Below the pieces are notes generated by a model. That model saw only the letters and a program-made list of their open reading frames with translations. It had not been told where the DNA came from and ran no database searches. Made by a program: the position numbers and the translations under genes. Shown piece after piece: positions 37,601-48,876 of a stretch of DNA of 64,000 bases (position 1 is the stretch's first letter; every line of letters begins with the position of its first letter). The DNA comes from Citrus sinensis (taxonomy: Eukaryota; Streptophyta; Magnoliopsida; Sapindales; Rutaceae), in the NCBI RefSeq assembly GCF_022201045.2, contig NC_068557.1, positions 4,154,001-4,218,000 of the forward strand, written 5' to 3'.

Positions 37601-40600
37601 AGCACGGTCATAGAAAGTAGTATTGAGAACAATTCCTTCCTATCATTCTTATGATTTTCCACCATCTCATCAGCAACTGACACCACATCTAAATTTATCT
37701 TTGAAAGTATCTTCAGAAAATAATATTGCATCTGTAAAAATGTCCTTCAATCTAAGAGACAATGCTTTTGCTCTACCTTTTAAAGGCTTAACCTAACAAA
37801 TGGGACGGTAATCAGGTGGAATCATTTTTCTAGATTTTCAATATGTCCAAGTTCACTGTATAATATATGTGCCAGTACCTGGAAACAATGCGATATGCTC
37901 AACCCACCATAATGATGGCAGAAGAGAGCAAGCACCATTTCCATCCTTAAAAGTGGTCAGCGACTAGTTTAACATTTGTATTTGAGAAGAAATATCCAAC
38001 CCAAAATTTTTGGTTTTTGACACTGAAAAAATAAAATCTAAATGAGGCAACCTTTGCAACTATCAACTGCACATCCTCAACCACTCATTGATGCATATTT
38101 CATACAGTTTGAAGACTGTGGAGCCACTTCTTAGTGCCAGAAGAGAAGTCAGTGAACACTTGAATAATTAAAGTGCAACAAAAAGTGCCAATTAACAGTT
38201 GAAATCACAAAACACATGAACACGTATGCATAATTAATTATAAAAATTAAGGGTGCAATTTTTACCCGAAGAAATGAAGGAATACATAAAGTTCAAATAT
38301 AAACACAAGTACAGTAATTTGATAAAGAATAAAAATGAATATATGAGATCCCCACTTACCAAACTTCTCAAGAAATCGAAGAGCTTTCTCAAGAAATGAT
38401 GGACCTCCATCAATATCCTCAAGGGCCAGCAAAATTGGTCTTCCAACTACCAAAGATTTAACAGGACGCTTATCCCTCCCTACATGGCATATTCAATATA
38501 GGGTTAACTATGTATGAATAAACAGAAAATGATTTGGCTGGCAAGTAGTTTCAGAACAAATATCATTTAAGAAACAATAAAATGAAAGGTTGGAGAAGTA
38601 CATTGATGGAAAGACCCTTCAATGGTATCGTTCGTGTCATTCCTAAAGATCCCATTGTGTCCCATTACAAGAGCAGCACTTGGTGCTTGAGCAAGCGCAA
38701 GTTCCAGGGCTGTCTTCCACTCATACAAATCCTCTGATGTCTCAGCCTGAAGTTAATTTCAATGTTAGAAAATTGGTGTTTTGGGGGGGGGGGGGGGGGG
38801 GGGGGGGTTGTTTGTTTGTTAACCATGGGGGATATCAGCATAAAACAAAATTCAACTAGCAAATGTGGCACCTTAAGAGTAAAAGCTCGACCATCACGCC
38901 CATCAGGAAATAAAACAGTCAATAACTTTTTATCTTCTCTAACAACAACACTGCAAGATTATATGAGTGACTATTAGACACCTTAATCAGAATACCGCTA
39001 CAGACAACTGATTGTGATTTCACGTACCTCCCGGAATTATTCAAGTCAATTCCCCCTAAAGTCAAATTTACTTCACCACCTCTTTGCGGCAGTGCACTCT
39101 GCACGTCAAAGAAAATATAATGAGCATTCATTTCAATTGATTCTAACCACAAGGATTCTTATCTGTCATTATGCATAATATTACACTACAAAATTGAGAA
39201 TAAAAGTTATTTCAAGATACAGAGAAAATAAAGTTATTGGCATATTCATGGTTTGACTAGAAATTACATACAAATATATAAACAATGCCATAACAAGGCC
39301 ATTCTGCAGGTTTTCATTTCTCTCTGAATAGGCAGACATTACCAAAAAAGAAGGATTTTTTCCTCTTCACATAGGATAATAATAAGTAAAAGCAGTCGGC
39401 CGTACGTGAATCCTAAGAATGTACATCCAGATTTTTGGTATGATTGAGAGGTTTATGCACCAGGCATATTAAAAATTTGAATCCCATGCCTATTTAGTGT
39501 CATCTTGAAACCTCCATAGGACAATCTAGTCATCAAGGAATACTTCCATGTCTGGACTCACCAGACCTTTCAGATTCATATTACACATCCACTATGGCAT
39601 GTACGTAAGAAGGAATGAAAACCCTCTAAAATAAAAACTAATTTTAAACTTTGTACAACATAGAAAAAAAGAATATCCATGAATTGCATACACCTTAATT
39701 ACCAGTGCTGGTTAGTGCAAATAGATAACAATTTTCAGAGACAAGAAACTAACATTACATTCAAATGTCAATTAATGCAATAGACACTGTTTCTTTCAAA
39801 GTCTAAGAGGCTGTGTCTGGTATCATGGTTAGCAAATGGCAACAAGATAACGAGACAAAGGAAAGCCTTGAAAGGGTAGTAACAGTGATATGGTTTAGTC
39901 TTTTTCCTCCAGGTTCTCATGTAATAAACTTCCCAATCTATACAGTAGTGCCATATAGAAGGCATTTCCTGGAGTAAACAGAAAATGAAGTTCTAAAGGA
40001 TTGTCACTCCAAAGAGTTTACATATGAAAAACTAACCCTAGCCTTGCTAGTCACATTGAACAACTAAATTGAATGCTGGGAACCAATCAATATGCCATGG
40101 TGAATTAGATTGGAAATTTAGAGATAAATAACGTGCATTATAAATGTAAAAAATACTAACAGGGTCATTCTTAAAGAAAACCAAGGAAGTGCGTGTAAGG
40201 ATAAACCACCGCTTCTTCCACGATTTCCAGCCTATTCCTGCAAAAACCAACATCAACTTACATAATAATAGTATAAATAACATATGATGATATCTTGTGT
40301 CAAGGAATCAGAGGCAATATAAGCATTTCAGGATGAACTTTAAGAAACATCAGAAATAACATATGATGATATTCTGTATCAATGAAATCAGAGGCATAAT
40401 AAGCATTTCAGGATAAGAATATCAAAGCTACTAGAACTTTAAGTTCCTTTTTTTTTTTTAGCTAGGACTTAGTCCCCTCACCGCCTTTTTTAAATTCCTT
40501 TAAACATTTTTAATTTCTCATTTGTTATTGATAGGGAATTTTCTTTGAATCGAATTTAGAAGGATTCCAAGTTCAGAGGCTTAGCTCTTTGGGTTGTTTC

Positions 40601-43122
40601 TCTTGTAAATTGCTCCGCATATGGCTAGTTGACGATTTTAAACAAGTTTTAAATTCCTTCTCTCTTTGCTTGAGAGTTTGTTTTGAATAGATTTACAAAG
40701 GATTCAATAGTAGAGGCTTCAGGTTGTCGCTTGGAAATCTTTTTACAAATGCCTTACTGAGGATTCTCCTTGTCCACCGAGTCAACTAGTTCTAATGGTA
40801 TGGAAGGTCAGAGTTCCTTGAAAGGTGCAACAGTTTTGCTCATCATTGGGTCATGGAAGAATTAATGCTTGAGATATTTTTCAAAGACGTCAGCCAAGGC
40901 TTTGCTCATCACATACTGATGTGTTATGCACACTTTGCACTATTCGTATCTTCACTACTCAATTGGTTAAGATTCGTAATTCAAGCACTTAAAGGTAACA
41001 TCCTTGAATCTCAAAAAATAGAAATTCTCAGAACTATTTTTTAATCCTATAGCAATGTTCCCTGTCAGATAAGACAATTGAAATGTGGTAGGAGATTGCT
41101 ACAATCACAATCCAATGTTTAAATGTAGACTGACAAAATCATTACATAAAGATAATGAATTCATAACTTGTATACACATAATAAACCTATAGTTAAAAAA
41201 TGGTATATGAACTTGACGTATGGGAGGAAAAGCAAACTGGGAAAATAGAAATTGTTACCAACCTTTTGAGGATATGAAAAGAGGGCCACTCTTGAAGACC
41301 TATCAAATCACCAAATGTCAGAAACAACCACCATTTGACCAGTTTCAACATAAACTAATTCAGAAACAAAGTATAGTATAGAAAATGGCAAAGAACAAAA
41401 TAAAATAAGATATGCATATTGCAAATAGTGTGTGCCTCATTTTTTTTTAAATATCTCAAGATCCCTAGCATTATCAGAACTATATTAAAAGCCAAACATG
41501 GTAACCCTTGAACAATTTCTGTTAATGTTGTTCAATTAATCATTTTTATGACATAATATCATTTTCTTTTTTCCCTCAGTCCTTTTCTACAGCAACTCAA
41601 ATTGTGTTTACATTCTGACATGGCATGCATTTCGTTGATAGCTTTCTTGAGTAATCTTCTGTTTGGATTAATCCAAACTGATAATTCGTCATGGCAAAAT
41701 TTGTTTTGACATCAAATAAATTCTAAAAAAACATTTCATTAGAACTTGATCATGGCTAGTCATGTTTCTTCGATTACCAGTGTTAGGAAAACACTCCATG
41801 AGTTGAAAATAAATTTTTGGAAATAATAATAATAAAAACATATCTATAAAAGAAAACAAATGATAATCAGATCTTTAAGGTCATAATATTTCAATCAGGT
41901 GCAATTTTGAAGGAAATGGTTTAGTAATTATAGACCTATTTTTTTAATTCATAAGAAACTATGAGAATTTGTATTAATAAATAGTGTTAGCTGGTTATGG
42001 AATTCATAGACCAAGCTGACTAGTACTTCACAGAACCATCACTTAACGACAGATAAGTTGGTCTTATACCACAAAAACACCTAAAATTTCAATGTCTGTA
42101 TAAACTCATTTCATAACGTGAAAGTTTCCGTGGCATGAGAAGTGACAACGCCAATTTATTAGAACTTTACCATGAATCGAAACTTGTAAACAAATGTGAT
42201 TATATATCAACAAATCAGATTCTCATAGCTCAAGAACAAACTTATTCGCTGGCACTAAAGGACTTTCCGTAGCTCACACTAACCTCATATGAGTCCTTAC
42301 AAGGCAACATCAAGAGCTACATCATAGACATCAAAATTATTAATTTTAAATAACACCAATAGCTGTTTGAGTGCTGGCAAAGTGGAGGATTATATTTTTA
42401 AATTTTTCACCCAAAAGTGCACTCTTCAAAGTTAGATTTGAAAGGCCAACATAACAAATCTACATAGTCCTTAATTGGCTGAGCATAAAACAATTATAGC
42501 CCCTAATTTCTAAGAATGGCCACAAAAGTGGAAATATCATAGCTCAAGTTCAATTGCAACAACTACTAAAAATAGCAGAAACTACAGCCCTTACTTCTAT
42601 GCCAATCCCACATTCTGGCTTATCAGGCACAACTGGCGCAAATTACCAATTCAACCACCCAATTATCAAATTTTCAAACCTTCTCCTACCTGGCACTGAA
42701 AATAAATGAAAACACCCTCTTGCCAATGATGCCAAAGAGAGTAATTCCACTTACTTCTGACTACTTGTCAATGCAAGTGTGTAACAATTCCCACAAAGCC
42801 ACATATATACTTCAAGTGAATTTCCTCTCTTCCCTTTGTTTTCTCACAAACAAAACAGGCATCAATCTATCATAAGAAAGTGAGTAATAACTAATCCTAC
42901 CAAAAAGAAACTGTCCAAATTTTGGATTTTCAGGTAATTTAATTTAAAAATAATCAATTAAGCTTAAGATAACTAATGCACTTTCCAATCTAAAACCACA
43001 ATCTACAATATAGAATAAGATCCATCCATTATCTGAATAACCAAACATAAAATCGGAAAACAACATACCGTATTGGAGGCTCCGGGTCGCGGCCGCTCGA
43101 AAGGCGCTAAAGATGCCGACAT
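25665..43122 (-). CDS. PHGAP2: PH and RhoGAP domain protein, ROP GTPase-activating (PHGAP2/REN1 family)
   Basis: Switches off plant ROP GTPases, shaping polar growth. 22 exons on the minus strand: 43069-43122, 41263-41299, 40161-40237, 39028-39098, 38872-38950, 38602-38746, 38360-38479, 35817-35894, 35576-35631, 35424-35493, 34327-34414, 33634-33877, 32424-32645, 31029-31379, 30196-30245, 28506-28566, 28349-28432, 28050-28163, 27793-27962, 26582-26651, 26040-26243 and 25665-25850. They sum to 877 codons, 876 residues. The PH domain is about 18-127 (GWKSWKKRWFILTRTSLVFF). RhoGAP is about 155-360, with the presumed arginine finger in EGILRQAA (R203) and NRMTPSAVAACMAP at 307-320. An acidic Ser-rich linker follows, then a long coiled coil (about 565-735) and a conserved tail with STASSALVELTTRL. 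Neighbouring SMG7 supports PHGAP2 (At5g19390) by synteny, but PHGAP1 or REN1 cannot be excluded. Confidence 0.95.
32749..33025. repeat. Pair of about 75-bp direct repeats in PHGAP intron 12
   Basis: A unit at about 32749-32826 recurs at about 32949-33025. Both contain TTTCCACAGATCC, GCTGCAGCCCTTCTAGCTTT and a TACTTCA-AAACT end. They are separated by about 120 bases that include the short palindromic pair AGCGGTTCC/AACCGCTGG. Confidence 0.8.
33377..33450. repeat. 18-bp perfect inverted repeat (hairpin) in PHGAP intron 12
   Basis: AAAGTTGGGATACAAAGT at 33377-33394 is followed at 33433-33450 by its exact reverse complement, with a 38-base loop. It could be a tiny foldback element. I see no miRNA-type long stem. 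Confidence 0.85.
36826..37076. repeat. Cluster of short direct repeats in PHGAP intron 7
   Basis: GGGATGGAGCCTCCTTGTTA is perfect at 36867-36886 and 37056-37075. CACTTTAGCATCCA occurs at 36841-36854 and 36901-36914. TTGACTTTTACATG occurs twice near 36826 and 36927. Phrases of the type GGGATGGAGCC...AGTGGGG are common in plant repeats, so this is probably rearranged transposon debris in the 2.5-kb intron. Confidence 0.6.
37331..37540 (-). mobile_element. tRNA-derived SINE-like insertion in PHGAP intron 7
   Basis: Read on the minus strand, it begins near 37540, has an A-box-like GTAGCCCACTCTC and an exact B-box GGTTCGATCC about 60 bases further. It ends in GGGCTTGCC, a run of 18 C (37346-37363) and an A-rich tail at 37332-37341. 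This layout fits a short retroposed element. Target-site duplications were not found, and the A-B spacing is longer than in a tRNA. Confidence 0.5.
38783..38807. repeat. G25 homopolymer inside the 125-nt PHGAP intron 5
   Basis: Twenty-five consecutive G on the plus strand, transcribed as C25. It sits about 36 bases upstream of the exon 6 acceptor in a very short intron (38747-38871). Other long G/C runs are at 7732-7750 (19), 17661-17674 (14, SMG7 intron 4) and 37346-37363 (18). Confidence 0.9.
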
Positions 43123-44605
43123 TCTCAGAGACTAACACCGAAACCTCTTAATTTCATCACTGTCAATTAAAAGTAAATCGGCCGAGTTCTCCATTGAGTC
43201 AACTCAGCAAAATGGACACAGCTTCCGAATCGGTAGATCGGCGAGTTTAGATCTAAATGTAAAAATGATAACGACAGACAGAGAGAGAGAGAGATGCAGA
43301 GAGAGACTTGGAGAATGAGCTTGAGCTTAGGGTTTCGATTGATTTGATTTTGATTAGATAAAAAGACAGTAAAGAAGCTAGCAACAACCTAAGCTACCAC
43401 TATCACTGTCTGTATACAAATAAATTAAAAAATTAATTAATTAATTTAATAATGGCGAAACTGAAAAAGGTTTTTTTTTTCCCTCTCTCTCACATTCTTT
43501 CTGATTTTCTCTCGTTTTCTTTCGGTTTCTCTGTCAATGTTTTTTTTAAATTTTCCTTTTTTAATTTCAGAAAAATGGATTAGGTAAAGAGCAATAGTGG
43601 TTGTGGTACTAGTGTTAAGGTGATGTGATAAAAGAGAGAGAGAGTTTTTGGGTCTTGCTTTTCAACCACTTCTCTCTTTGGCTGTAGAGAGAGACAAGGA
43701 GAGCTTAGCTTAGTGATGTAGAAACTAGAAAGTGGTTGAGTCCGGTACAGTCAATTCTAATCTAAGTCATACTGATTAACCAATCATCACATTCCACGTC
43801 ATCCAACTAAACCAACTGACCAAGACTAAGTTTTGATTTTCATTGTTTTCATTTTCGAATTTCAAAAATTTAATTTGAATTTTAAAACTAGAGAAAATCA
43901 AGCACAAAGGTTTGATTCTCATTCATATGAGCGAAGGAAAAATTAATTTAGAGTCAAATTACATTATAAAAAGAGAGAAATTATATTATGTTCATATTTT
44001 GAAGGAAATGGTGTTTCATAAGTTTGTTAATATTCAATAAGAACTGAAACAAGACTGCGAGTTTAATATATTTTAGTAAAAAATAAAAAATAAAAGTTCA
44101 TTATTCTTCTAAAACTTGAATAGCATTAAGGTGAGTTGAAGTTTACATACAAGAAGAATAAGAATTTGAAAGAGTGTTTATGAGTTTTAGAACTAAAAAA
44201 TCAATTTAATTTTTATCCACTCTTTATTTAAAAAAATTAAAAAAACAGTATAAAGAGTGTTTTAAACATTAAACGGCGAAACTTTTTGTATCATTAAGCA
44301 CTATTAGTATCGTAATTATTTGAGGTTATTTTAACTTACGTTTTATATTAAAAGAACATATTTTAATATTTTATCCAGGGCATTAATAAATAATATTTGA
44401 AATAAAATGATGGGTCCTTATGTTCTTGGCCTATAAATTATTAGTGTGATTTAGTACAACTTTTTTGTAAAAAAAAAAAAAAAACAAAACACTGCTAGTG
44501 TACCCAAAAGATGTCTAAATGATTGGATGAATAGGCACTATTCTAATAATTTATCTATTGGGACACTTAATTTGGGCAACCTAATCTTTTTTATAATCTA
44601 ATAAA
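43123..44605. other. PHGAP 5' UTR/promoter and intergenic DNA
   Basis: Upstream of the PHGAP ATG are a (GA)n tract at about 43277-43295 and CT-rich leader-like sequence at about 43480-43540. Beyond it the DNA is AT-rich, with no gene. Confidence 0.55.
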
Positions 44606-44893
44606 TTAAGGTCATGTTTAGTATTGTGATACTAAACACTTTAAGCCAACGTTGCTGTAAAAAATAATTATAAATATAAAATAAAAGTTGATAATATTTA
44701 ATAAAAATAATTTTTAAATAATAATATTGACTAAAATAATAAAAACATTATATATTCTTCGTTTTAAAATGTAAAATTAAATCTTCTTAATGTTTAAGTC
44801 ATAACAACTAGTATTTATTAAATTATTTTAATACTATAATTTTTAAATTACAATTATCTGACTTCAATATCAAATATTAAATACAACCTTAAA
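44606..44893. mobile_element. Small AT-rich MITE-like element
   Basis: The left end TAAGGTCATGTTTAGTATTG and the reverse complement of the right end (TAAGGTTGTATTTAATATTT) match at about 16 of 20 positions. The interior is about 250 bases of AT-rich DNA with no ORF. No target duplication could be fixed. Confidence 0.5.
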
Positions 44894-45060
44894 AATATAA
44901 TCAAAGACAGAGAACGGGTATGATTGATATCGTTAGGTACTTGTCTTACGATACACTTCAATCAAACTGGTGAATCACGGACCCAATAACATATAAAGCT
45001 GTTTTAAAAGGGGCATTTTCATTTTCCGGAAAAAAAAAAAAGAAAAGAAAAGAAAAGGGG

Positions 45061-45573
45061 CCTTTTTTCAGTTGTGAAATTCCAAAATGCCGACGTGGCA
45101 TGATTCTATTCGCGGTACGACCAAAATTTGAATCCAGATCAATTGCAGAGGAGTACAGCGTTAGATTGAGTGAGGAAGGGAGTCATTATTTTAACTGCAG
45201 TGCAAAGTCCAACCTAACTCGCCAAAATCCAAAACAAAATTCAGTCACCAGTACCAATCGCACGCGCCACATCATGCAGTCCGCCGATCATCTTGGCAGG
45301 ACTAATGAGCCCCAGACACAAACGTCTCCGCCGTTTAATTGGAGGCGTGATGCTGCGTGTAAGAAAGGGAATTTGGTATGTGCGTGCGAGCGGGTGAAGC
45401 GGCAACTGTTCTGTAAATTTGTCCGCATCGGTTAGAAAAACATAACTAAAAGTTTGACACTTTGTTTTTGGGATTTTGTCCGTTGTGGTCCAGTTGCTGC
45501 ATCTGTCGTGCCAGCGGCCTGTGGTCTTATTTCGTTTGTCCAGTGTTAGACATTCTAAATTTTTCAATCTCAA
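45061..45573. other. GC-balanced segment open on both strands, unknown
   Basis: Between AT-rich flanks, this stretch has near-balanced base composition. It has overlapping open frames of about 110 codons on both strands (45100-45435 plus, 45241-45573 minus). Neither product resembles a family I know, and no splice context extends either. It could be a gene relic, an orphan exon or part of a transposon. Confidence 0.35.
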
Positions 45574-48500
45574 AAAATTATCTTAAATAATATAATACAT
45601 ATAAATAAATTAATAATTAATTTACTTAAATCATATAAAAAATTATTGATCATTTAATAAATAACACATTATTCAAAAAAAAATTTAAAAATTAGAGTAT
45701 CTATCATAACTCTTTTCGTTGAGTAGTGTTACACATTTTAAAATTTTTATTCTTAGTATTTATCAATTTTTATGAGATAATATAATTAATTTGTTTATAT
45801 CTTATAAAAAATATCAATCACTCAATAAATGACATATCATTTGGCCTTTAGAGTCGCAACTATTAATGAAATGTCATCATCCAAAACAAAATTTTATTCT
45901 CTGTCTCATTTTTTCTTTTTTTTTTTTCCTTTTTCATAATAGCAAAATCTTCTTAATACTTCAAACAATTTTATACAAATTACTTATAAAGAATGAAAAT
46001 TTAGATAAAAGTTAAAAAATTCTCTGTGTATGGATTATTTTTTCAAATATACATTTGATTAATTAATTCAATATATTACTGAGCATATTGTATAGTTTGT
46101 TTGATCAAAAAAATCTAAACAATATTTTAGTGTCCAATTAATTAAAAATATTTATAAACAGAAAAATCCACTGCTAATAAAATAATTTTTAACACATATA
46201 ATGTGATTTATTGTTATGAGATGATATAATATAATTACTCTGAAGACTAAAATAGTACATACGCCATTTAGGGTGCATTCACCGCACAAAATTGCATTAC
46301 AGCATAATGTATTATTTAATGCATGGTATATTGTATTAGGCTATATTATATTAACACTGCATTATATTAATATTATATAAGGTTTGGTGCTATATTGGTA
46401 AGTAATGATTTTTTATTATACTTTGTTGGGTATTACATTGCATTGTACTGACTTTTTTGGTGATTAATTTTAATTGTTTTTGAAAAAAAAAATTACTATT
46501 GTGAAGTTCTTAAATATATGAGAAAAAATACTATATATAAAAGTCTTAAAATTTAGAATTTGATACATTAATTTTCTTCATCTAGGTAATAAAACTAAAA
46601 AATTCTATAATTTCAGCAACATAACATTTTTTTTTTTTTTGGTAATTCTCAAATGTGTATCTTGTGAAATAAAAATGAAAGCAAATGAAATAAACTATGC
46701 TTTATTAAAATATATAACAGGATAAATAAATAATTAAAACATATGGTTCCATTCAAAAGTCATATTTATCATAAAGATCTATAAATATAAGATTTTATCT
46801 AAATAGAAGCTAGGAAAGGGGTAGTAGTGTCTTAAGGAGAGAGACAATCACGTGTAAACGCCCACCTCCCTTGGGTCTAGGTAGGTGCATGTTTTGGAGC
46901 ATTACAACAGCGGAATAATGAAGTGCAATACAAGCAAATTTTGCAGCCAAACGTAGTGGTATATTAACTTAATGTTACATATGGTTTTTAAGCTGTGTAA
47001 TATGGTGTGCCAAACACAATTTTAATACATAATTCTTATGTCTTAAACTCTAAAATTTTATTTCTAATATCTTAAATAATATTAAGGACCCATTTGGAAT
47101 TAGTATTTGGAGGCTCAAACGTGATTTTAGAAAATTAAAAGCTAATTTTGGCTATGGATTTTTTAAAATTACTTTTGGCAAATTACTCCTTTATGTAGTA
47201 AATTTTAAATAGTAGGGAATGAATAGTTTTTCAAAATCTGATTTTGAGAATAAGATTTATACTTAAATATAATTCCATATATATATTTTCATATAAATTA
47301 TAAAAACCCAAAATTATCCTTATTAATTAAGAAATAATATTATTAACTTTATATATATATATTATTAAAAATTATATTAAGATAAGAAAATTAAAATATA
47401 AAATATTTATTTTAATTATTAATTATTATATACACAATAAAAAATATTTTATATACATGTTTGTAAATATGTAAACAAATTTTATTTAATATTATGTCCA
47501 ATTCAATTGTTTATATTCTTACAGCATTTTAATAATAAAAATTTACTAAATACGTAGTATTGTTTTTAAACTCAAAGTACTTCTAAATTAAATTTTATCA
47601 AATATTTAATTGATTCTTTTCACAATTAATTATTTCTATAACACAACTAATAATAATTATTTTAAAAACTATAGTATTATCAAATTGGTCTTAAACAAGG
47701 GGTAAATCAATATCGGTTTGAAAGATTTTGATTACATAATATGAGTAGCCCTTCTAGTTGAGCAAATTCTATAGGAGATGCAAGTCATTATAGGAGATGT
47801 GACCACCAATGCACCGGATCCAATCAGAACTCCACAATCTCATAAATTGAATTTTTAAATTTTACCAAAATCATTAAGCAAAGGTTAGGCGAATCCATTA
47901 TATTAAAATAGGAGATAAAGTATTAGGATTTGATTTTCTAAACTGATTTATGATTAAGGTTAGATTTGAATTGTTGGTTTGAGTTTGATTTGAACTATTA
48001 AGCCACTTGGCCTGGACTGCTAATCTCACATTTGGGAGGGCGACAATTAAAGTTCTAATGGACCAAACTTTCTCCCGCAATTAAGAATAATTGAGTGGAG
48101 GTCATTGCAGTCTTTCTTTTTTACAAAAAATTATGAGTGGAGCAAACATCTCTTTATATTAGAGAGAGTAGGTAATTTGGACAGTGCAATTTGGGTAGAG
48201 TGTTCCATCAAAATTTAATGTAAACTAATGGTCTCAACTAGTTGTTTGATCATAATCACGGTAGTTGTCTATAATAATAGTAATTTGTAAATACATGATG
48301 TAATATCAAGTTATTTGGTTGTATTTTCAATATAAGAAAGAAAGCTACATTAATTAGCCTGTCAGATCCCGTTAATCCAACTTTTTTCAGTAGTATTTTA
48401 ATTTCATTAATTAAACAAAACAAAGATAACTTAAAATCTTAAATGTTTGGTTTAAAGAAATGACAAGAGGGAAGAGGAAACGAGAGGAGCTTGAGGAGGA

Positions 48501-48876
48501 GAGATAAAAGAAAATGAGAGGAAAATAGAATTAAATTTAATTGTTAGGCATGAAATGAAATTTTAGAAACAGAAAAATTACATATATTTTTCTTGAATAA
48601 ATTTACCCTTTGTACAATATTTTAAATTGTTATTTTTGATGCGATTTTACTTTGAATTGTTATTTTTAGAAGAAACAAAATGAATCAATTCGTACCACCG
48701 CTAGATTTTTTTTTTTTAAAAAAGGTAAAGAATATTAAAGGGTAAAATAGGAAAATAAGTCCCATTCCTGCACGACGAGAGAGGGAACCGAACAACGACG
48801 ACGACGAAGCTGATAGAAATCGAATCGTGTTCTGTTGTTAATCGACGTACAAATTCTCACGAGATAGAACAAAAGC
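45574..48876. other. AT-rich intergenic DNA with degenerate hAT-like ends
   Basis: No gene. The words AGGGTGCATTCACCGCAC (46269-46286) and GCAGCCAAACGTAGTG (about 46944-46959, reverse orientation) resemble the ends of non-autonomous hAT elements. So do GGACCCATTTGGAATTAGTA (about 47089) and the reverse complement of CTATAGTATTATCAAATTGG (about 47670). They are too diverged to define boundaries. The GET1 leader lies just before 48877. Confidence 0.4.
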
